64,000 nucleotides of DNA from Yersinia aldovae ATCC 35236 (GTDB lineage Bacteria > Pseudomonadota > Gammaproteobacteria > Enterobacterales > Enterobacteriaceae): assembly GCF_000173735.1 (NCBI RefSeq), contig NZ_ACCB01000006.1, forward strand, positions 1 to 64,000, written 5' to 3'. The notes under the pieces are model-generated. The model was not told the origin of the DNA, did not search any database, and was given only the letters and a program-made list of their open reading frames with translations. This document shows, piece after piece, positions 28,601-38,227 of this stretch. Both the position numbers and the translations under genes were made by a program. The first letter of the stretch is position 1. Each line of letters begins with the position of its first letter.

Positions 28601-29698
28601 ATGAAGACTGCTAAACTGTTCTCTCCCCTGAAGGTTGGCGCGTTCACATTGCCGAACCGTGTATTTATGGCACCACTGACACGCCTGCGTAGCATTGAAC
28701 CGGGTGATATTCCCACCCCATTGATGGGTGAGTATTACCGCCAACGCGCCAGTGCCGGTTTAATTATTACTGAAGCGACGCAGATTTCTTTCCAGGCGAA
28801 AGGCTATGCTGGCGCACCGGGATTACATACCCAAGAGCAGTTAAATGCATGGAAAAAAATCACTCAGGGCGTCCATGATGAAGGTGGCCATATTGCCGTA
28901 CAACTCTGGCATGTCGGCCGTATTTCACACAACAGTTTGCAGCCAGACCAGCAGGCTCCTGTCGCGCCATCTGCCATTGCTGCCGACACCCGTACCACGG
29001 TACGAGATGAAACGGGAGCCTGGGTGCGTGTTCCCTGCTCTACCCCGCGCGCGCTGGACACTGACGAAATCCCCGGCATCGTTAATGATTTTCGTCAGGC
29101 AACCGCCAATGCCCGTGAAGCAGGCTTTGACTACATTGAATTACATGCAGCCCACGGCTATCTGTTGCATCAGTTCATGTCACCGGCGTCGAACCAACGC
29201 ACTGACCAATACGGCGGCAGCATTGAAAACCGCACTCGTCTGACACTGGAAGTCGTCGATGCCACCATCGCTGAATGGGGTGCTGCACATATTGGTATCC
29301 GTATCTCACCATTAGGGCCGTTCAATGGCTTGGATAATGGCGAAGATCAGGAAGAAGCCGCGTTGTATCTGATTGATGAGCTGAATAAACGTAGTATTGC
29401 TTATTTGCACATTTCCGAACCCGACTGGGCCGGTGGCAAGCCCTATTCTGATGCATTCCGCGATGCGGTTCGCGCTCACTTCAACGGCGTTATCGTAGGT
29501 GCAGGGGCTTATACCGCGGAGAAAGCCGAAAGCTTGATCGAAAAAGGATTTATTGATGCCGTGGCCTTTGGTCGTAGCTATATTTCCAACCCGGACTTGG
29601 TGACTCGCCTGCAAAAAAATGCCCCACTGAACCAACCAGACGGTGACACATTCTACGGTGGCGGCGCGAAAGGTTATACCGACTACCCAACACTGTAA
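28601..29698 (+). CDS. nemA: N-ethylmaleimide reductase NemA
   Basis: NemA is an old-yellow-enzyme-family FMN reductase that uses NADPH to reduce N-ethylmaleimide, quinones, nitrate esters and other electrophiles. The 365-residue TIM barrel shows [20 protein letters not shown], the QLWHVGR block and [17 protein letters not shown] with the paired histidine region, then GSIENRTRL. The ATG at 28601 follows AGGATG. A half-site resembling the NemR box (TTGACTGGTCTATT, 28571-28585) lies in its leader. Confidence 0.95.
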   Translation: MKTAKLFSPLKVGAFTLPNRVFMAPLTRLRSIEPGDIPTPLMGEYYRQRASAGLIITEATQISFQAKGYAGAPGLHTQEQLNAWKKITQGVHDEGGHIAVQLWHVGRISHNSLQPDQQAPVAPSAIAADTRTTVRDETGAWVRVPCSTPRALDTDEIPGIVNDFRQATANAREAGFDYIELHAAHGYLLHQFMSPASNQRTDQYGGSIENRTRLTLEVVDATIAEWGAAHIGIRISPLGPFNGLDNGEDQEEAALYLIDELNKRSIAYLHISEPDWAGGKPYSDAFRDAVRAHFNGVIVGAGAYTAEKAESLIEKGFIDAVAFGRSYISNPDLVTRLQKNAPLNQPDGDTFYGGGAKGYTDYPTL

Positions 29699-29715
29699 TC
29701 AAATCTATTGACGGC

Positions 29716-29750
29716 ATAACGGTCAGACTTGGTCTGGCCGTTATTATTTG
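29716..29750 (+). terminator. Terminator-like hairpin after nemA
   Basis: ATAACGGTCAGAC and GTCTGGCCGTTAT form a 13-base-pair stem (one G-T pair) with a three-base loop, followed by TATTTG. It may reduce read-through into gloA. Confidence 0.65.
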
Positions 29751-29863
29751 TATCCTAATCTTTTCTGTAACCCATTGAACTCATTTAATTGCCGGGGCTA
29801 TACTTGAACCGGGTTCTACTCACTGTTGCCAAATAATCTGGCAAAATGTAAACAGAGGAAATT

Positions 29864-30271
29864 ATGCGCTTACTCCATACCATGATCCGCGTCGGTGACC
29901 TGCAACGCTCCATCGATTTCTATACCAAGGTATTAGGGATGCGTTTACTGCGTACCAGTGAAAACAGTGAATATAAATACTCACTGGCATTCGTCGGTTA
30001 TAGCGATGAAAGCGACGGTTCCGTAATTGAACTGACCTATAACTGGGGTGTAGAGAGCTACGACATGGGGACAGCCTTCGGTCATCTGGCGCTGGGTGTC
30101 GATGACGTAGCCGCGACCTGCGAGCAAATCCGTCAGGCGGGTGGCAATGTCACTCGCGAGGCCGGCCCGGTCAAAGGGGGTAATACCGTTATCGCTTTTG
30201 TTGAAGATCCCGATGGTTACAAAATCGAATTAATCGAGAATAAAAGCGCCGCACACGGCCTTGGAAACTGA
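29864..30271 (+). CDS. gloA: Lactoylglutathione lyase (glyoxalase I)
   Basis: GloA converts the methylglyoxal-glutathione hemithioacetal to S-lactoylglutathione, the first glyoxalase step. The 135-residue VOC protein has all four metal ligands of the Ni-type bacterial enzyme: His in MRLLHTM, Glu in VIELTYNWG, His in FGHLALGV and Glu in YKIELIE. It belongs functionally with nemRA, since NemR controls it in E. coli. AGAGGAA precedes the start. Confidence 0.96.
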   Translation: MRLLHTMIRVGDLQRSIDFYTKVLGMRLLRTSENSEYKYSLAFVGYSDESDGSVIELTYNWGVESYDMGTAFGHLALGVDDVAATCEQIRQAGGNVTREAGPVKGGNTVIAFVEDPDGYKIELIENKSAAHGLGN

Positions 30272-30279
30272 TTAACCTT

Positions 30280-30305
30280 AAGGCACCTGATGGTGCCTTT
30301 TTTTC
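30280..30305 (+). terminator. Rho-independent terminator of gloA
   Basis: AAGGCACC and GGTGCCTT form an eight-base-pair stem with loop TGAT, followed by T residues. Confidence 0.88.
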
Positions 30306-30381
30306 TCATCACGATAACCTCCTGCATCCCGCGCTAAAATTTGACATAATGCGCACTGAATTCGATGAAGATAAGAAACTG

Positions 30382-31029
30382 ATGGCAGACAAAAGTGACC
30401 TTAACGCCCTAAGTGGCCGTTTTCGTGGGTATTACCCCGTAGTAATTGATGTAGAAACCGCCGGTTTTAATGCTAAAACCGATGCATTACTTGAAATTGC
30501 CGCAGTAACATTGCAGATGAACAAGGATGGCTGGCTGTTACCCGATGAAACGCTGCATTTCCATGTGGACCCGTTCGAAGGGGCAAACCTGGAACCCGAA
30601 GCGCTGGCATTTAATGGTATAGATCCTACCAACCCTTTGCGTGGGGCAGTCAGTGAACATGATGCGTTACATGCCATTTTTAAAGCGGTGCGCAAAGGAT
30701 TAAAAGAGCAAGGCTGTAACCGTGCCATCATCGTGGCGCATAACGCCAACTTTGATCACAGCTTTGTTATGGCGGCAGCGGAGCGCGCCAGTCTGAAGCG
30801 TAATCCATTCCATCCGTTTGCTACCTTTGATACCGCAGCATTGAGCGGGCTGGTATTGGGGCAAACCGTGTTGGCGAAAGCCTGTCTGACGGCAGGTATT
30901 CCGTTTGATAGCAGTCAGGCCCACTCCGCGTTATACGATACCATGCAAACGGCGAAACTCTTCTGTGAGCTGGTTAATCGCTGGAAAAAACTCGGTGGTT
31001 GGCCAGTGCCCGCAGGGGAATCAGAGTAA
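30382..31029 (+). CDS. rnt: Ribonuclease T
   Basis: RNase T is a DEDDh 3'-5' exonuclease that trims tRNA CCA ends and matures 5S, 23S and other small stable RNAs. The acidic residues lie in [19 protein letters not shown] and the final HSALYDT. The ATG at 30382 ([10 protein letters not shown]) gives 215 residues, equal to E. coli; the ATG at 30349 would add 11 unrelated residues. The lhr helicase gene that follows rnt in E. coli is missing, so rnt now converges on grxD. Confidence 0.95.
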   Translation: MADKSDLNALSGRFRGYYPVVIDVETAGFNAKTDALLEIAAVTLQMNKDGWLLPDETLHFHVDPFEGANLEPEALAFNGIDPTNPLRGAVSEHDALHAIFKAVRKGLKEQGCNRAIIVAHNANFDHSFVMAAAERASLKRNPFHPFATFDTAALSGLVLGQTVLAKACLTAGIPFDSSQAHSALYDTMQTAKLFCELVNRWKKLGGWPVPAGESE

Positions 31030-31057
31030 CGCAAGCTAACGCAACACGTTCACCATT

Positions 31058-31087
31058 AAAAAAGGTGGCCTGGAGGCCACCTTTTTA
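31058..31087. terminator. Bidirectional terminator between rnt and grxD
   Basis: AAAAAGGTGGCC, loop TGGA and GGCCACCTTTTT form a symmetrical hairpin with A and T flanks, so it can end both convergent genes. Confidence 0.88.
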
Positions 31088-31112
31088 TTTATTACCTAAA
31101 CCTGCCAACACA

Positions 31113-31463
31113 TTACTCTGCGGCAGGTTTTTCTTCTTCTGAACGGTATTTATCGGCGGTCTCTTTCAGCAGTTTTTGCAATTCGCCACGCTGATACATT
31201 TCCATCAGGATATCGCATCCGCCAACCAATTCACCATCCACCCACAGTTGCGGGAACGTTGGCCAGTTGGCATATTTTGGCAATTCAGCCCGGATATCCG
31301 GGTTTTGCAAAATATCCACATAAGCAAAACGCTCACCACACGCAGACAGCGCCTGTACAGCCTGAGCTGAGAAACCACAGTTCGGCAGCTTAGGTGATCC
31401 TTTCATATAAAGCAGGATTGGGTTTTCTGTTATCTGGCGTTGAATTTTATCAATCGTCGTCAT
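31113..31463 (-). CDS. grxD: Monothiol glutaredoxin GrxD
   Basis: GrxD is a CGFS-type monothiol glutaredoxin (116 residues) that carries and delivers [2Fe-2S] clusters, often with BolA. The CGFS motif is in KLPNCGFSAQAV, and the glutathione-binding TFPQLWVDGELVGGCD follows. Its function ties it to the suf operon and iron-related genes in this window. AGGAAG precedes the ATG. Confidence 0.95.
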   Translation of the reverse strand: MTTIDKIQRQITENPILLYMKGSPKLPNCGFSAQAVQALSACGERFAYVDILQNPDIRAELPKYANWPTFPQLWVDGELVGGCDILMEMYQRGELQKLLKETADKYRSEEEKPAAE

Positions 31464-31893
31464 TTTTTTGCTTCCTCAGCCATAGATGGCTACAACGTGT
31501 ATTGCTTAAAGCAATAGCATTTTATTATCGCATCCGGTCTATTGTAGCGACTGTCACCGCAGGAATAAAACGCCATCTTTTGCAGGGGCTTTACTCATCG
31601 GACAAATGGCGATATTGTCAGCTACAAATATGTGTATTTAGAATAACATTTTTGATCCCATCACTTCACTATTATCTTCTGAATGGGATAACGTAAATAT
31701 ACCGCAGCGAAGGTGTTGACGAACGCTCGATTTAAGGTCATTACCTGAGTGAAAAAGCTGCAATTACGCAGCCATTAACGTTTCCTCACAATATCGATTA
31801 GAATCCTATCGCTCTCTGCTTTTTTATATCGTGAGTTTCGGCAATACTGTGACTCTTCATATTCATCTCAGGGCCAAGGTTGGTAGCGTTATT
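31464..31893. other. Divergent gap between grxD and mepH
   Basis: About 430 bases without a credible gene. A GGCTGCGTAATTGCAGCTT-type hairpin lies near 31758-31775. The AT-rich stretch next to mepH probably holds its promoter. A GTG at 31831 would extend the mepH frame by 21 residues but would hide the signal peptide. Confidence 0.4.
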
Positions 31894-32785
31894 ATGCGTT
31901 TAATACTTACGCTGTTTGTGCTGCTGTTTACCCAGCTATTTCTAAACCTCGCACATGCGTCGCCGCAGTCGCACGCCTCTGCTGAACAAAAGAAAGGTCA
32001 AGTCAGCCAGGCCAGCCCTGATGATCGTAAAAAACGTAAAGCTGATAAAAATACCAAAAAAGTCAAAATCGACAATAATAAAACCAGCAGTAAAAACGTG
32101 GCAAATAAAATAACGGCCAACAGCGATAAAAAGAAAACGGCAGCCACCGCCAGTAAAACCATTAAAAAGAAAGCGCAGGAAGCCAGTAAACCTAGCAGCA
32201 AAAAACCAAACAACAGTAAAACGACGAATATTAAAACCGTAGCCAATAAAAAAACGGCAGCTAAAAAAACAAGAAAAAGTGGCTTATGGTCGTCACCGAA
32301 ATAAAGCCCAAAGTAAAGCCGATACCGAATTAGTGGCAAACAGTAAGATAAAGCTCAGTCCAGCACATAAAAAACGCTACCAGCACGCCAAACAGACGGC
32401 AATGAGCAAACTGATGAAACAAGTTGGCAAACCTTATCGTTGGGGTGGGTCTTCGCCTAATACTGGTTTTGATTGCAGCGGGCTTATTTATTACGCCTAC
32501 AAAGATGTGATCAGAATTAAAATGCCACGTACAGCCAATGAAATGTATCACTTACGTGATGCCGCCCCGGTGAAGCGGGCAGAACTGGAAAGTGGTGATC
32601 TGGTGTTCTTCAATATCGCCAATCGTGGCGTGGCCGATCATGTTGGTGTTTATTTAGGTAATGGCAAATTTATTCAATCACCCCGTACCGGCGAAGAGAT
32701 TCGTATCAGCATGCTAGATAATGATTATTGGCAAGACCATTATGTTGGCGCACGGCGTGTAGTGACACCTAAAACCATTCGATGA
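31894..32785 (+). pseudogene. mepH: NlpC/P60 murein endopeptidase MepH, frameshifted
   Basis: MepH (YdhO) cuts peptide cross-links in peptidoglycan in the periplasm. The first frame gives a signal peptide (about 1-20, ending AHA) and a long lysine-rich linker, then stops at 32304. The second frame carries the catalytic NlpC/P60 domain: Cys in GFDCSGLIYYAYK and His in ADHVGVYLGNG. Removing one A from the five-A run at 32274-32278 joins them (TRKVAYGRH) into 296 residues, with Cys194 and His249 in the restored numbering. As read, the secreted product has no catalytic domain. The linker is rich in A runs, so the error or mutation could also lie in a neighbouring run. Confidence 0.8.
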
Positions 32786-33050
32786 TGCTCAACCCCGCAC
32801 CCAGTGACCTCACGAAGTGCGGGCTATATCCCCTTATTTTTACTTTCCCTGACGTCACGCAACCTTGACTTAATAACCAGCCAAATTGTATGGTTATATC
32901 TGTTATTCCTGTTGAAAGTTGTTAAGATTAATATCCACAATAAAAATACAACAATTACGTTTTTAACCGCTCTTCACCGTACCGTCATCATTGATAATCG
33001 GTCGGATTTGAGGAGCAAAACACCCTGAGCAACCCCGAAAGGAGAGCACG

Positions 33051-33629
33051 ATGTCTTTTGAATTACCGATATTACCTTATGCACAAAATGCACTGGAACC
33101 CCACATTTCGGCTGAAACGCTGGAATACCATTACGGCAAACATCACAACACCTATGTGGTTAACCTCAACAATCTGATTAAAGACACTGAATTTGCTGAC
33201 AAATCACTGGAAGATATTGTCAAAACCTCCAGCGGCGGCGTATTCAATAATGCGGCTCAGGTTTGGAACCACACCTTTTACTGGCATTGCCTGTCACCCA
33301 ATGGTGGCGGTGAACCCAGCGGCAAGGTTGCCGAGGCTATCAATAACACCTTTGGGTCGTTTGCTGAATTTAAAGCACAGTTTACCGATGCGGCAGTGAA
33401 AAATTTCGGCGCGGGCTGGACATGGTTAGTGAAAAAAGCAGATGGCACACTGGCGATTGTCAGCACGTCTAACGCGGCCACCCCCTTGACCACGGCAGAT
33501 AAACCCGTATTGACGGTCGATGTGTGGGAACATGCTTATTATATTGATTACCGCAATGCGCGGCCAAAATACCTGGAGAACTTCTGGGCCTTGGTCAACT
33601 GGTCTTTTGTTGAGAAAAATTTAGCCTGA
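33051..33629 (+). CDS. sodB: Iron superoxide dismutase
   Basis: SodB disproportionates superoxide in the cytoplasm. The 192-residue protein has the four iron ligands in place: [20 protein letters not shown], and D and H in [13 protein letters not shown]. The GGGVFNN-type block ([14 protein letters not shown]) is present. A strong GGAGAG ribosome site precedes the ATG. E. coli sodB is a classic RyhB target; the leader here has TGAGCAA (33026-33032) and a split GAGCA/ATGTC (33044-33055) complementary to the RyhB-type RNA of this window. Confidence 0.96.
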   Translation: MSFELPILPYAQNALEPHISAETLEYHYGKHHNTYVVNLNNLIKDTEFADKSLEDIVKTSSGGVFNNAAQVWNHTFYWHCLSPNGGGEPSGKVAEAINNTFGSFAEFKAQFTDAAVKNFGAGWTWLVKKADGTLAIVSTSNAATPLTTADKPVLTVDVWEHAYYIDYRNARPKYLENFWALVNWSFVEKNLA

Positions 33630-33665
33630 TAGCGCGCAGAGTAAACCGGCAGCGAGCAATGATTA

Positions 33666-33684
33666 AGGGCGGGTTAACCGCCCT
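33666..33684 (+). terminator. Hairpin after sodB, possible terminator
   Basis: AGGGCGG and CCGCCCT form a seven-base-pair GC stem around GTTAA, 37 bases after the sodB stop. The following bases (ACTTCA) are not T-rich, so termination is uncertain. Confidence 0.5.
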
Positions 33685-33714
33685 ACTTCACGCATATACC
33701 GGCAAGCGGCTTAA

Positions 33715-33804
33715 TTAATTCATTACTGCCACGAAACTAAATGCAATAATCATCGCCAGCGCACCCACAGTCGTAATCAGCGACATTTTCAGATTGGCAT
33801 CCAT
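33715..33804 (-). CDS. ynhF: 29-residue membrane protein YnhF
   Basis: A minus-strand frame from 33804 encodes a 29-residue protein: MDANLKMSLITTVGAL, then AMIIAFSFVAVMN. E. coli YnhF is also 29 residues (MSTDLKFSLVTT at its start) and lies in the same place next to purR. A GAGGAG ribosome site lies six bases upstream of the ATG. It is a single membrane-spanning segment with a charged N-terminus. The function is unknown. It is too short for ordinary gene finders, but location, length, N-terminal similarity and ribosome site all agree. Confidence 0.85.
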   Translation of the reverse strand: MDANLKMSLITTVGALAMIIAFSFVAVMN

Positions 33805-34072
33805 AAAAACTCCTCAGCCGGTTAATTTAGTAGGAAAAGGCACATAGTTAGTGTGTAAAATTATTTTCCCACAGTTAGAGAAAAAAATCTTGTGCTCATT
33901 ACACACTTTATAAGATTGAATACCTCTTTCACTTTTCCTCCAGATCAGCCAAAATTCGCAGTTCATAACTGCGTACCGACGAATAACGACCAATAAAGAC
34001 TCTCAGACAACCCGCTGACGCGCTCATTCAGGCCACTATCTTGTTACTGTCTAAGCGATTTTCGGGTAACGC

Positions 34073-34088
34073 AGGCAAACGATTAACA
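34073..34088 (+). promoter_or_regulatory. Candidate PurR operator before purR
   Basis: AGGCAAACGATTAACA matches the PurR consensus ANGCAANCGNTTNCNT at all but two fixed positions (the final C and T). It lies 47 bases before the purR start, in line with the autorepression known in E. coli. Confidence 0.6.
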
Positions 34089-34134
34089 TAATACTTACCG
34101 GCTGTAACCGGTGAGCTTAGGAGTCATTTTTTGT

Positions 34135-35160
34135 ATGGCAACGATTAAAGATGTGGCCAAACACGCCGGTGTGTCCACCACCACCGTTTCCCACGTTATC
34201 AACAAAACGCGTTTCGTCGCCGAAAATACCAAGGTGGCTGTTTGGGCTGCCATTAAAGAACTGCATTATTCGCCCAGTGCTGTGGCCCGTAGTTTGAAAG
34301 TGAATCACACCAAATCCATTGGCTTGCTGGCCACGTCTAGCGAAGCACCCTATTTTGCCGAAGTGATCGAGGCGGTCGAAAATAGCTGTTATAGCAAAGG
34401 CTATACCCTGATTTTATGTAACTCTCATAATAATCTGGACAAGCAAAAAGCCTATTTAGCGATGCTGGCTCAAAAACGGGTCGATGGATTATTGGTGATG
34501 TGTTCCGAATATCCAGAACAACTGTTAGGAATGCTGGAAGATTATCGCAACATCCCGATGGTCGTCATGGATTGGGGGACAACGCGTGGCGATTTTACCG
34601 ACGCTATCATCGATAATGCCTTTGAAGGCGGCTATTTGGCAGGCCGCTATCTGATTGAACGCGGTCATCGTGATATTGGTGCTATTCCCGGTCAGTTATC
34701 CCGTAATACCGGTGGTGGCCGTCATCAGGGTTTTATGAAAGCATTGGAAGAGGCCAGCATCCCGTTACGTGAGGAATGGGTGGTTCAGGGCGATTTTGAA
34801 CCTGAATCGGGTTATAAAGCCATGCAACAAATCATGTCACAAAAACATCGCCCGACCGCCGTGTTTTGTGGTGGCGACATTATGGCGATGGGGGCTATCT
34901 GCGCCGCCAATGAGATGGGCCTGCGGGTGCCACAAGATGTATCTGTGATTGGCTATGACAACGTGCGTAACGCGCGCTACTTCTCACCTGCGCTGACCAC
35001 TATCCATCAGCCAAAAGAACGTTTAGGTGAAATGGCCTTTACTATGCTGCTTGACCGTATTGTCAGTAAACGGGAAGACCTTCAAACCATTGAAGTACAC
35101 CCTAAACTGATTGAGCGCAACTCCGTGGCTGACGGCCCATTCCGCGATTACCGCCGTTAA
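34135..35160 (+). CDS. purR: Purine repressor PurR
   Basis: PurR is the LacI-family repressor of purine nucleotide synthesis; it binds DNA when hypoxanthine or guanine is bound. The 341-residue protein has the N-terminal helix-turn-helix [20 protein letters not shown], the hinge helix [10 protein letters not shown], and the corepressor domain. The C-terminus FRDYRR equals E. coli. The ATG at 34135 aligns with the known start; an in-frame upstream start at 34111 is unlikely. The purine-related punR and punC lie next to it. Confidence 0.96.
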   Translation: MATIKDVAKHAGVSTTTVSHVINKTRFVAENTKVAVWAAIKELHYSPSAVARSLKVNHTKSIGLLATSSEAPYFAEVIEAVENSCYSKGYTLILCNSHNNLDKQKAYLAMLAQKRVDGLLVMCSEYPEQLLGMLEDYRNIPMVVMDWGTTRGDFTDAIIDNAFEGGYLAGRYLIERGHRDIGAIPGQLSRNTGGGRHQGFMKALEEASIPLREEWVVQGDFEPESGYKAMQQIMSQKHRPTAVFCGGDIMAMGAICAANEMGLRVPQDVSVIGYDNVRNARYFSPALTTIHQPKERLGEMAFTMLLDRIVSKREDLQTIEVHPKLIERNSVADGPFRDYRR

Positions 35161-35211
35161 TCTGGCCTTCTGCCGGTAGTTATCTGCGCTATCGGCAGCC
35201 CGCACTGGGCA

Positions 35212-36126
35212 TTATTCGTTACCGTCTTTCAACCACTCCGCATTTAACGTGACACTGTCACCTAAGTAATCAAGTAACCAGGCGAGTGCCGGTGAGTGAT
35301 TGTTTTGCTCCCAAGTCAGGCAGCACGGGCTGTCTGGTAGCGGTTCAGTTAGACTTAGCGCCGCCAGCCGCCCCTGCTCAATCAGCGGTGATACCATATG
35401 CGCGGGCACCATACCGATACATAATCCTGCACACAGGCAATCGATGCCCGTAGACCAATCCGGAGCCACCAGCCGCTGTTGGTTATCCAGTGTCCAGGTA
35501 TCTCGCTTGGGCAAATTGCGGGCCGTATCTTCCAAACACAGCGAGGGATAAGGCCGCAATTGTTCATCGCTAAGTGGCCCGGTTAGACCGGCTAAAGGAT
35601 GATCCACACTGACGACACAGTGCCAGCTAAGAAACCCCATATCGCGAAATACAAAACGCCCACCAACAGGAATGGCACGAGTTGCACCAATCGCCATATC
35701 TGCCCGGCCATCCACCAGCGCATCCCAAACACCATTAAATACTTCATAACGCACCCGCAACTCAACATCGGGGAAATTTCGATAAAAATCCAACACTAAG
35801 CGGCGACTACGCTGAGGTTTGACAATCTTGTCTACCACGATATTTAACTGCCCGCGCCAACCATTCGCCACTTGCTGGCATTGACGGCGCGTGTCATTCA
35901 TTTTTTTGATGACATCTCGCGCTTCTTTAATAAAAACCACGCCAGCTTCTGTTAATGCCACATCACGATGGCGTCGTTCAAACAGCGGAACTGCCAGCCA
36001 CTCTTCCAACTGACGCACAGTATAACTGACCGCAGATGGCACGCGGTGTAACTCCTGAGCTGCGGCACTGAAACTCCCTGTGCGGGCCACCGCATCAACG
36101 ACATCCAGTGAATATTCAGACCACAT
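35212..36126 (-). CDS. punR: LysR-type regulator PunR (YdhB)
   Basis: PunR is a 304-residue LysR-type regulator. The N-terminal helix-turn-helix is GSFSAAAQELHRVPSAVSYTVRQ (about 17-39), followed by the co-inducer domain. In E. coli it responds to adenosine and activates punC, which is divergently placed just as here. It is convergent with purR. Confidence 0.9.
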   Translation of the reverse strand: MWSEYSLDVVDAVARTGSFSAAAQELHRVPSAVSYTVRQLEEWLAVPLFERRHRDVALTEAGVVFIKEARDVIKKMNDTRRQCQQVANGWRGQLNIVVDKIVKPQRSRRLVLDFYRNFPDVELRVRYEVFNGVWDALVDGRADMAIGATRAIPVGGRFVFRDMGFLSWHCVVSVDHPLAGLTGPLSDEQLRPYPSLCLEDTARNLPKRDTWTLDNQQRLVAPDWSTGIDCLCAGLCIGMVPAHMVSPLIEQGRLAALSLTEPLPDSPCCLTWEQNNHSPALAWLLDYLGDSVTLNAEWLKDGNE

Positions 36127-36357
36127 TATTTTTCACCTTTTTACACTATTAGTTAGCTTTCAAAATTTTTGATATCATGATGCAAATATTAACGTTTCAC
36201 AACCCAATATCTCCCCGCTAGAATGCCCACCGCTTTGTTACAACAATTTTTTCACAGTAACTCTATAACTCCTTTTATGACCCCGATGTTTATAGTTGAT
36301 TTGTTTATAAAGCAGCGGTTTATAACGCGAGTACCTGCAAAATTATAATTTAGCCAA

Positions 36358-36492
36358 CGTAATTGAAGCTGCATGTGGCCCAGCCGGCAGGGTGTTCCTC
36401 AAAGATGGGGCGTTATCCCGCTGAACTTACACCGTTCAGTGACGCGGGTAAGCACAAGCCGCGCCGCTGTGGCTTCAAGTACTCAGCATATA
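36358..36492. repeat. Diverged ERIC element before punC
   Basis: ATCCCGCTGAACTTACACCG, TTCAGTGACGCGGGTAAGC and GTGGCTTCAAGTACTCAGC are recognisable ERIC blocks, but the left part is diverged. It ends 15 bases before the punC start, so it lies in the punC leader. The rest of the punR-punC gap (36127-36357) holds no gene and should contain the PunR-controlled promoter. Confidence 0.65.
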
Positions 36493-36506
36493 AAGAGAAA
36501 TAAAGA

Positions 36507-37724
36507 ATGAAAACGTCGTCTGGTTTTATGTTCTATCTGGCCGGCCTGAGTATGTTGGGCTATTTGGCCACCGACATGTATCTGCCCGCCTTCGGCGCAA
36601 TGCAACAAGAGCTGCAAACCTCTGCCAGCGCCATCAGCGCCAGTTTGAGTATCTTCCTCGCCGGTTTTGCGATAGCCCAGCTTATCTGGGGGCCAGTATC
36701 AGATACGTTAGGCCGCAAACCGGTGCTGTTAGCTGGCTTGGGATTATTTGCAATTGGTTGTCTGGGGATTTTGTGGGTTGAAAATGCCACCCAATTATTG
36801 ATTCTGCGCTTTATTCAGGCAATAGGCGTGTGTTCTGCTGCCGTGAGCTGGCAGGCTCTGGTGGTGGATCGCTATCGCGATGGCAAAGCCAACCGCGTAT
36901 TTGCCACTATCATGCCATTAGTGGCACTCTCTCCCGCGCTGGCCCCGATGCTCGGTGCATGGTTATTAAACCACTTCAGTTGGCGCTCAATTTTTGTGGT
37001 ATTACTGGCCGTCACATTACTGCTCCTTATTCCAACGGCGCGGCTCAAAGAACGAAAAAAAACCACCGAGGATAACGCGGCGCGCATCAGCGCTAAAATC
37101 AGTTTTTGGCAGTTGCTAAAATCCCCGACCTACAGTGGCAATGTGATGATGTTTGCCGCCTGTAGTGCCGGTTTCTTTGCCTGGTTAACCGGTTCACCTT
37201 TTATTCTGGGTGATATGGGTTATAGCCCGAATGTTATTGGTTTGAGTTATGTTCCGCAGACCTTGGCCTTCCTGCTCGGTGGGTTTGGTTGCCGCAGTGC
37301 GCTGGCTCGAATCAAGGGCAACACCCTACTGCCGTGGCTGTTGCTGGGCTATGCCGCAAGCATGGTTGCCCTGTATCTGATAGCAACACTGACTGAGCCG
37401 ACACTGATCACATTGCTTATTCCGTTCTGCATAATGGCGCTAGTGAATGGTGCCTGCTACCCTATTATCGTAGCAAATGCATTAATGCCGTTTCCGGCCA
37501 ACACAGGTAAAGCCGCCGCGTTGCAAAACACACTTCAGCTCGGCTTATGTTTTGTCGCCAGTATGTTGGTTTCGGCCTATATCAGCCAGCCATTGTTGGC
37601 AACCGTTACGGTAATGTTATCAACCGTCGTGTTAGCCGCTTTAGGTTATGGCACTCATTGCTACGCATTGCGCAAAGAAAAAAGCCATACTAGTGCTGTT
37701 GACCATGATTACGTAGAGTCATAA
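36507..37724 (+). CDS. punC: MFS purine nucleoside transporter PunC (YdhC)
   Basis: PunC is a 12-helix major facilitator of the Bcr/CflA drug-resistance branch, 405 residues. In E. coli it has been identified as a purine nucleoside transporter controlled by PunR. The family block [15 protein letters not shown], the MFS loop [14 protein letters not shown] (between helices 2 and 3) and [19 protein letters not shown] motif C ([13 protein letters not shown]) are plain. Confidence 0.88.
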   Translation: MKTSSGFMFYLAGLSMLGYLATDMYLPAFGAMQQELQTSASAISASLSIFLAGFAIAQLIWGPVSDTLGRKPVLLAGLGLFAIGCLGILWVENATQLLILRFIQAIGVCSAAVSWQALVVDRYRDGKANRVFATIMPLVALSPALAPMLGAWLLNHFSWRSIFVVLLAVTLLLLIPTARLKERKKTTEDNAARISAKISFWQLLKSPTYSGNVMMFAACSAGFFAWLTGSPFILGDMGYSPNVIGLSYVPQTLAFLLGGFGCRSALARIKGNTLLPWLLLGYAASMVALYLIATLTEPTLITLLIPFCIMALVNGACYPIIVANALMPFPANTGKAAALQNTLQLGLCFVASMLVSAYISQPLLATVTVMLSTVVLAALGYGTHCYALRKEKSHTSAVDHDYVES

Positions 37725-38049
37725 TTTTCAATAGAAATAGTCACTAATGAACATGCGAGCCGGGAATGATTTATAATTGAGAATGCATCCCGGCAAGCCT
37801 ATACTCGACTCAATAAACAACATTATCATTAAAAAAAGCATTATCTTAAGCTCTTTCTGTGTGCGTGGATCGCGCCACTTTTACACTTATGGATGAGTCG
37901 CCCTAAAACAAAACGTAATAGGGTTTCTTATTAATCTTCCTCTTTTACTCAACGTAATGGGGTTGCAGCCAGGCAAATAACAAACCGATAAACGGGTTTG
38001 AACAGTATTTATGCCAGCCCACAGAATGGGCCTCTCAGAGGTTCATTTA
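37725..38049. other. Left part of the long cfa upstream region
   Basis: No gene is seen here. E. coli cfa has two promoters and a long leader controlled by sRNAs (RydC and others); the roughly 500-base gap to cfa could serve the same purpose. The right end runs into an ERIC half-element. A short minus-strand frame across the gap is not credible. Confidence 0.4.
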
Positions 38050-38131
38050 GCCCAATGAGCTTACTCAAGTAAGTGATTTGAGTCAGTGAGCGCCAAAAAC
38101 ATCGCTGCAACTTCAAGTACCAAGGGTATAT
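38050..38131. repeat. Right half of an ERIC element upstream of cfa
   Basis: AATGAGCTTACTCAAGTAAG, GTGATTTGAGTCAGTGAGCG and GCTGCAACTTCAAGTACCAA match the ERIC centre and right end. The left half is diverged or missing. It ends about 100 bases before the cfa start. Confidence 0.75.
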
Positions 38132-38227
38132 CCGTAATGGATACCAGACACCAAACACTATTGGTATGTCTCTGCGCATATAGATCTTGTCGCGGGTCAT
38201 AAGTCAGAAGAAAGTGATGGAGAAGCT

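Noticed and set aside
37725..38200. Minus-strand frame of 63 codons upstream of cfa
   Set aside because: It runs through an ERIC half-element and has no ribosome site or family similarity.
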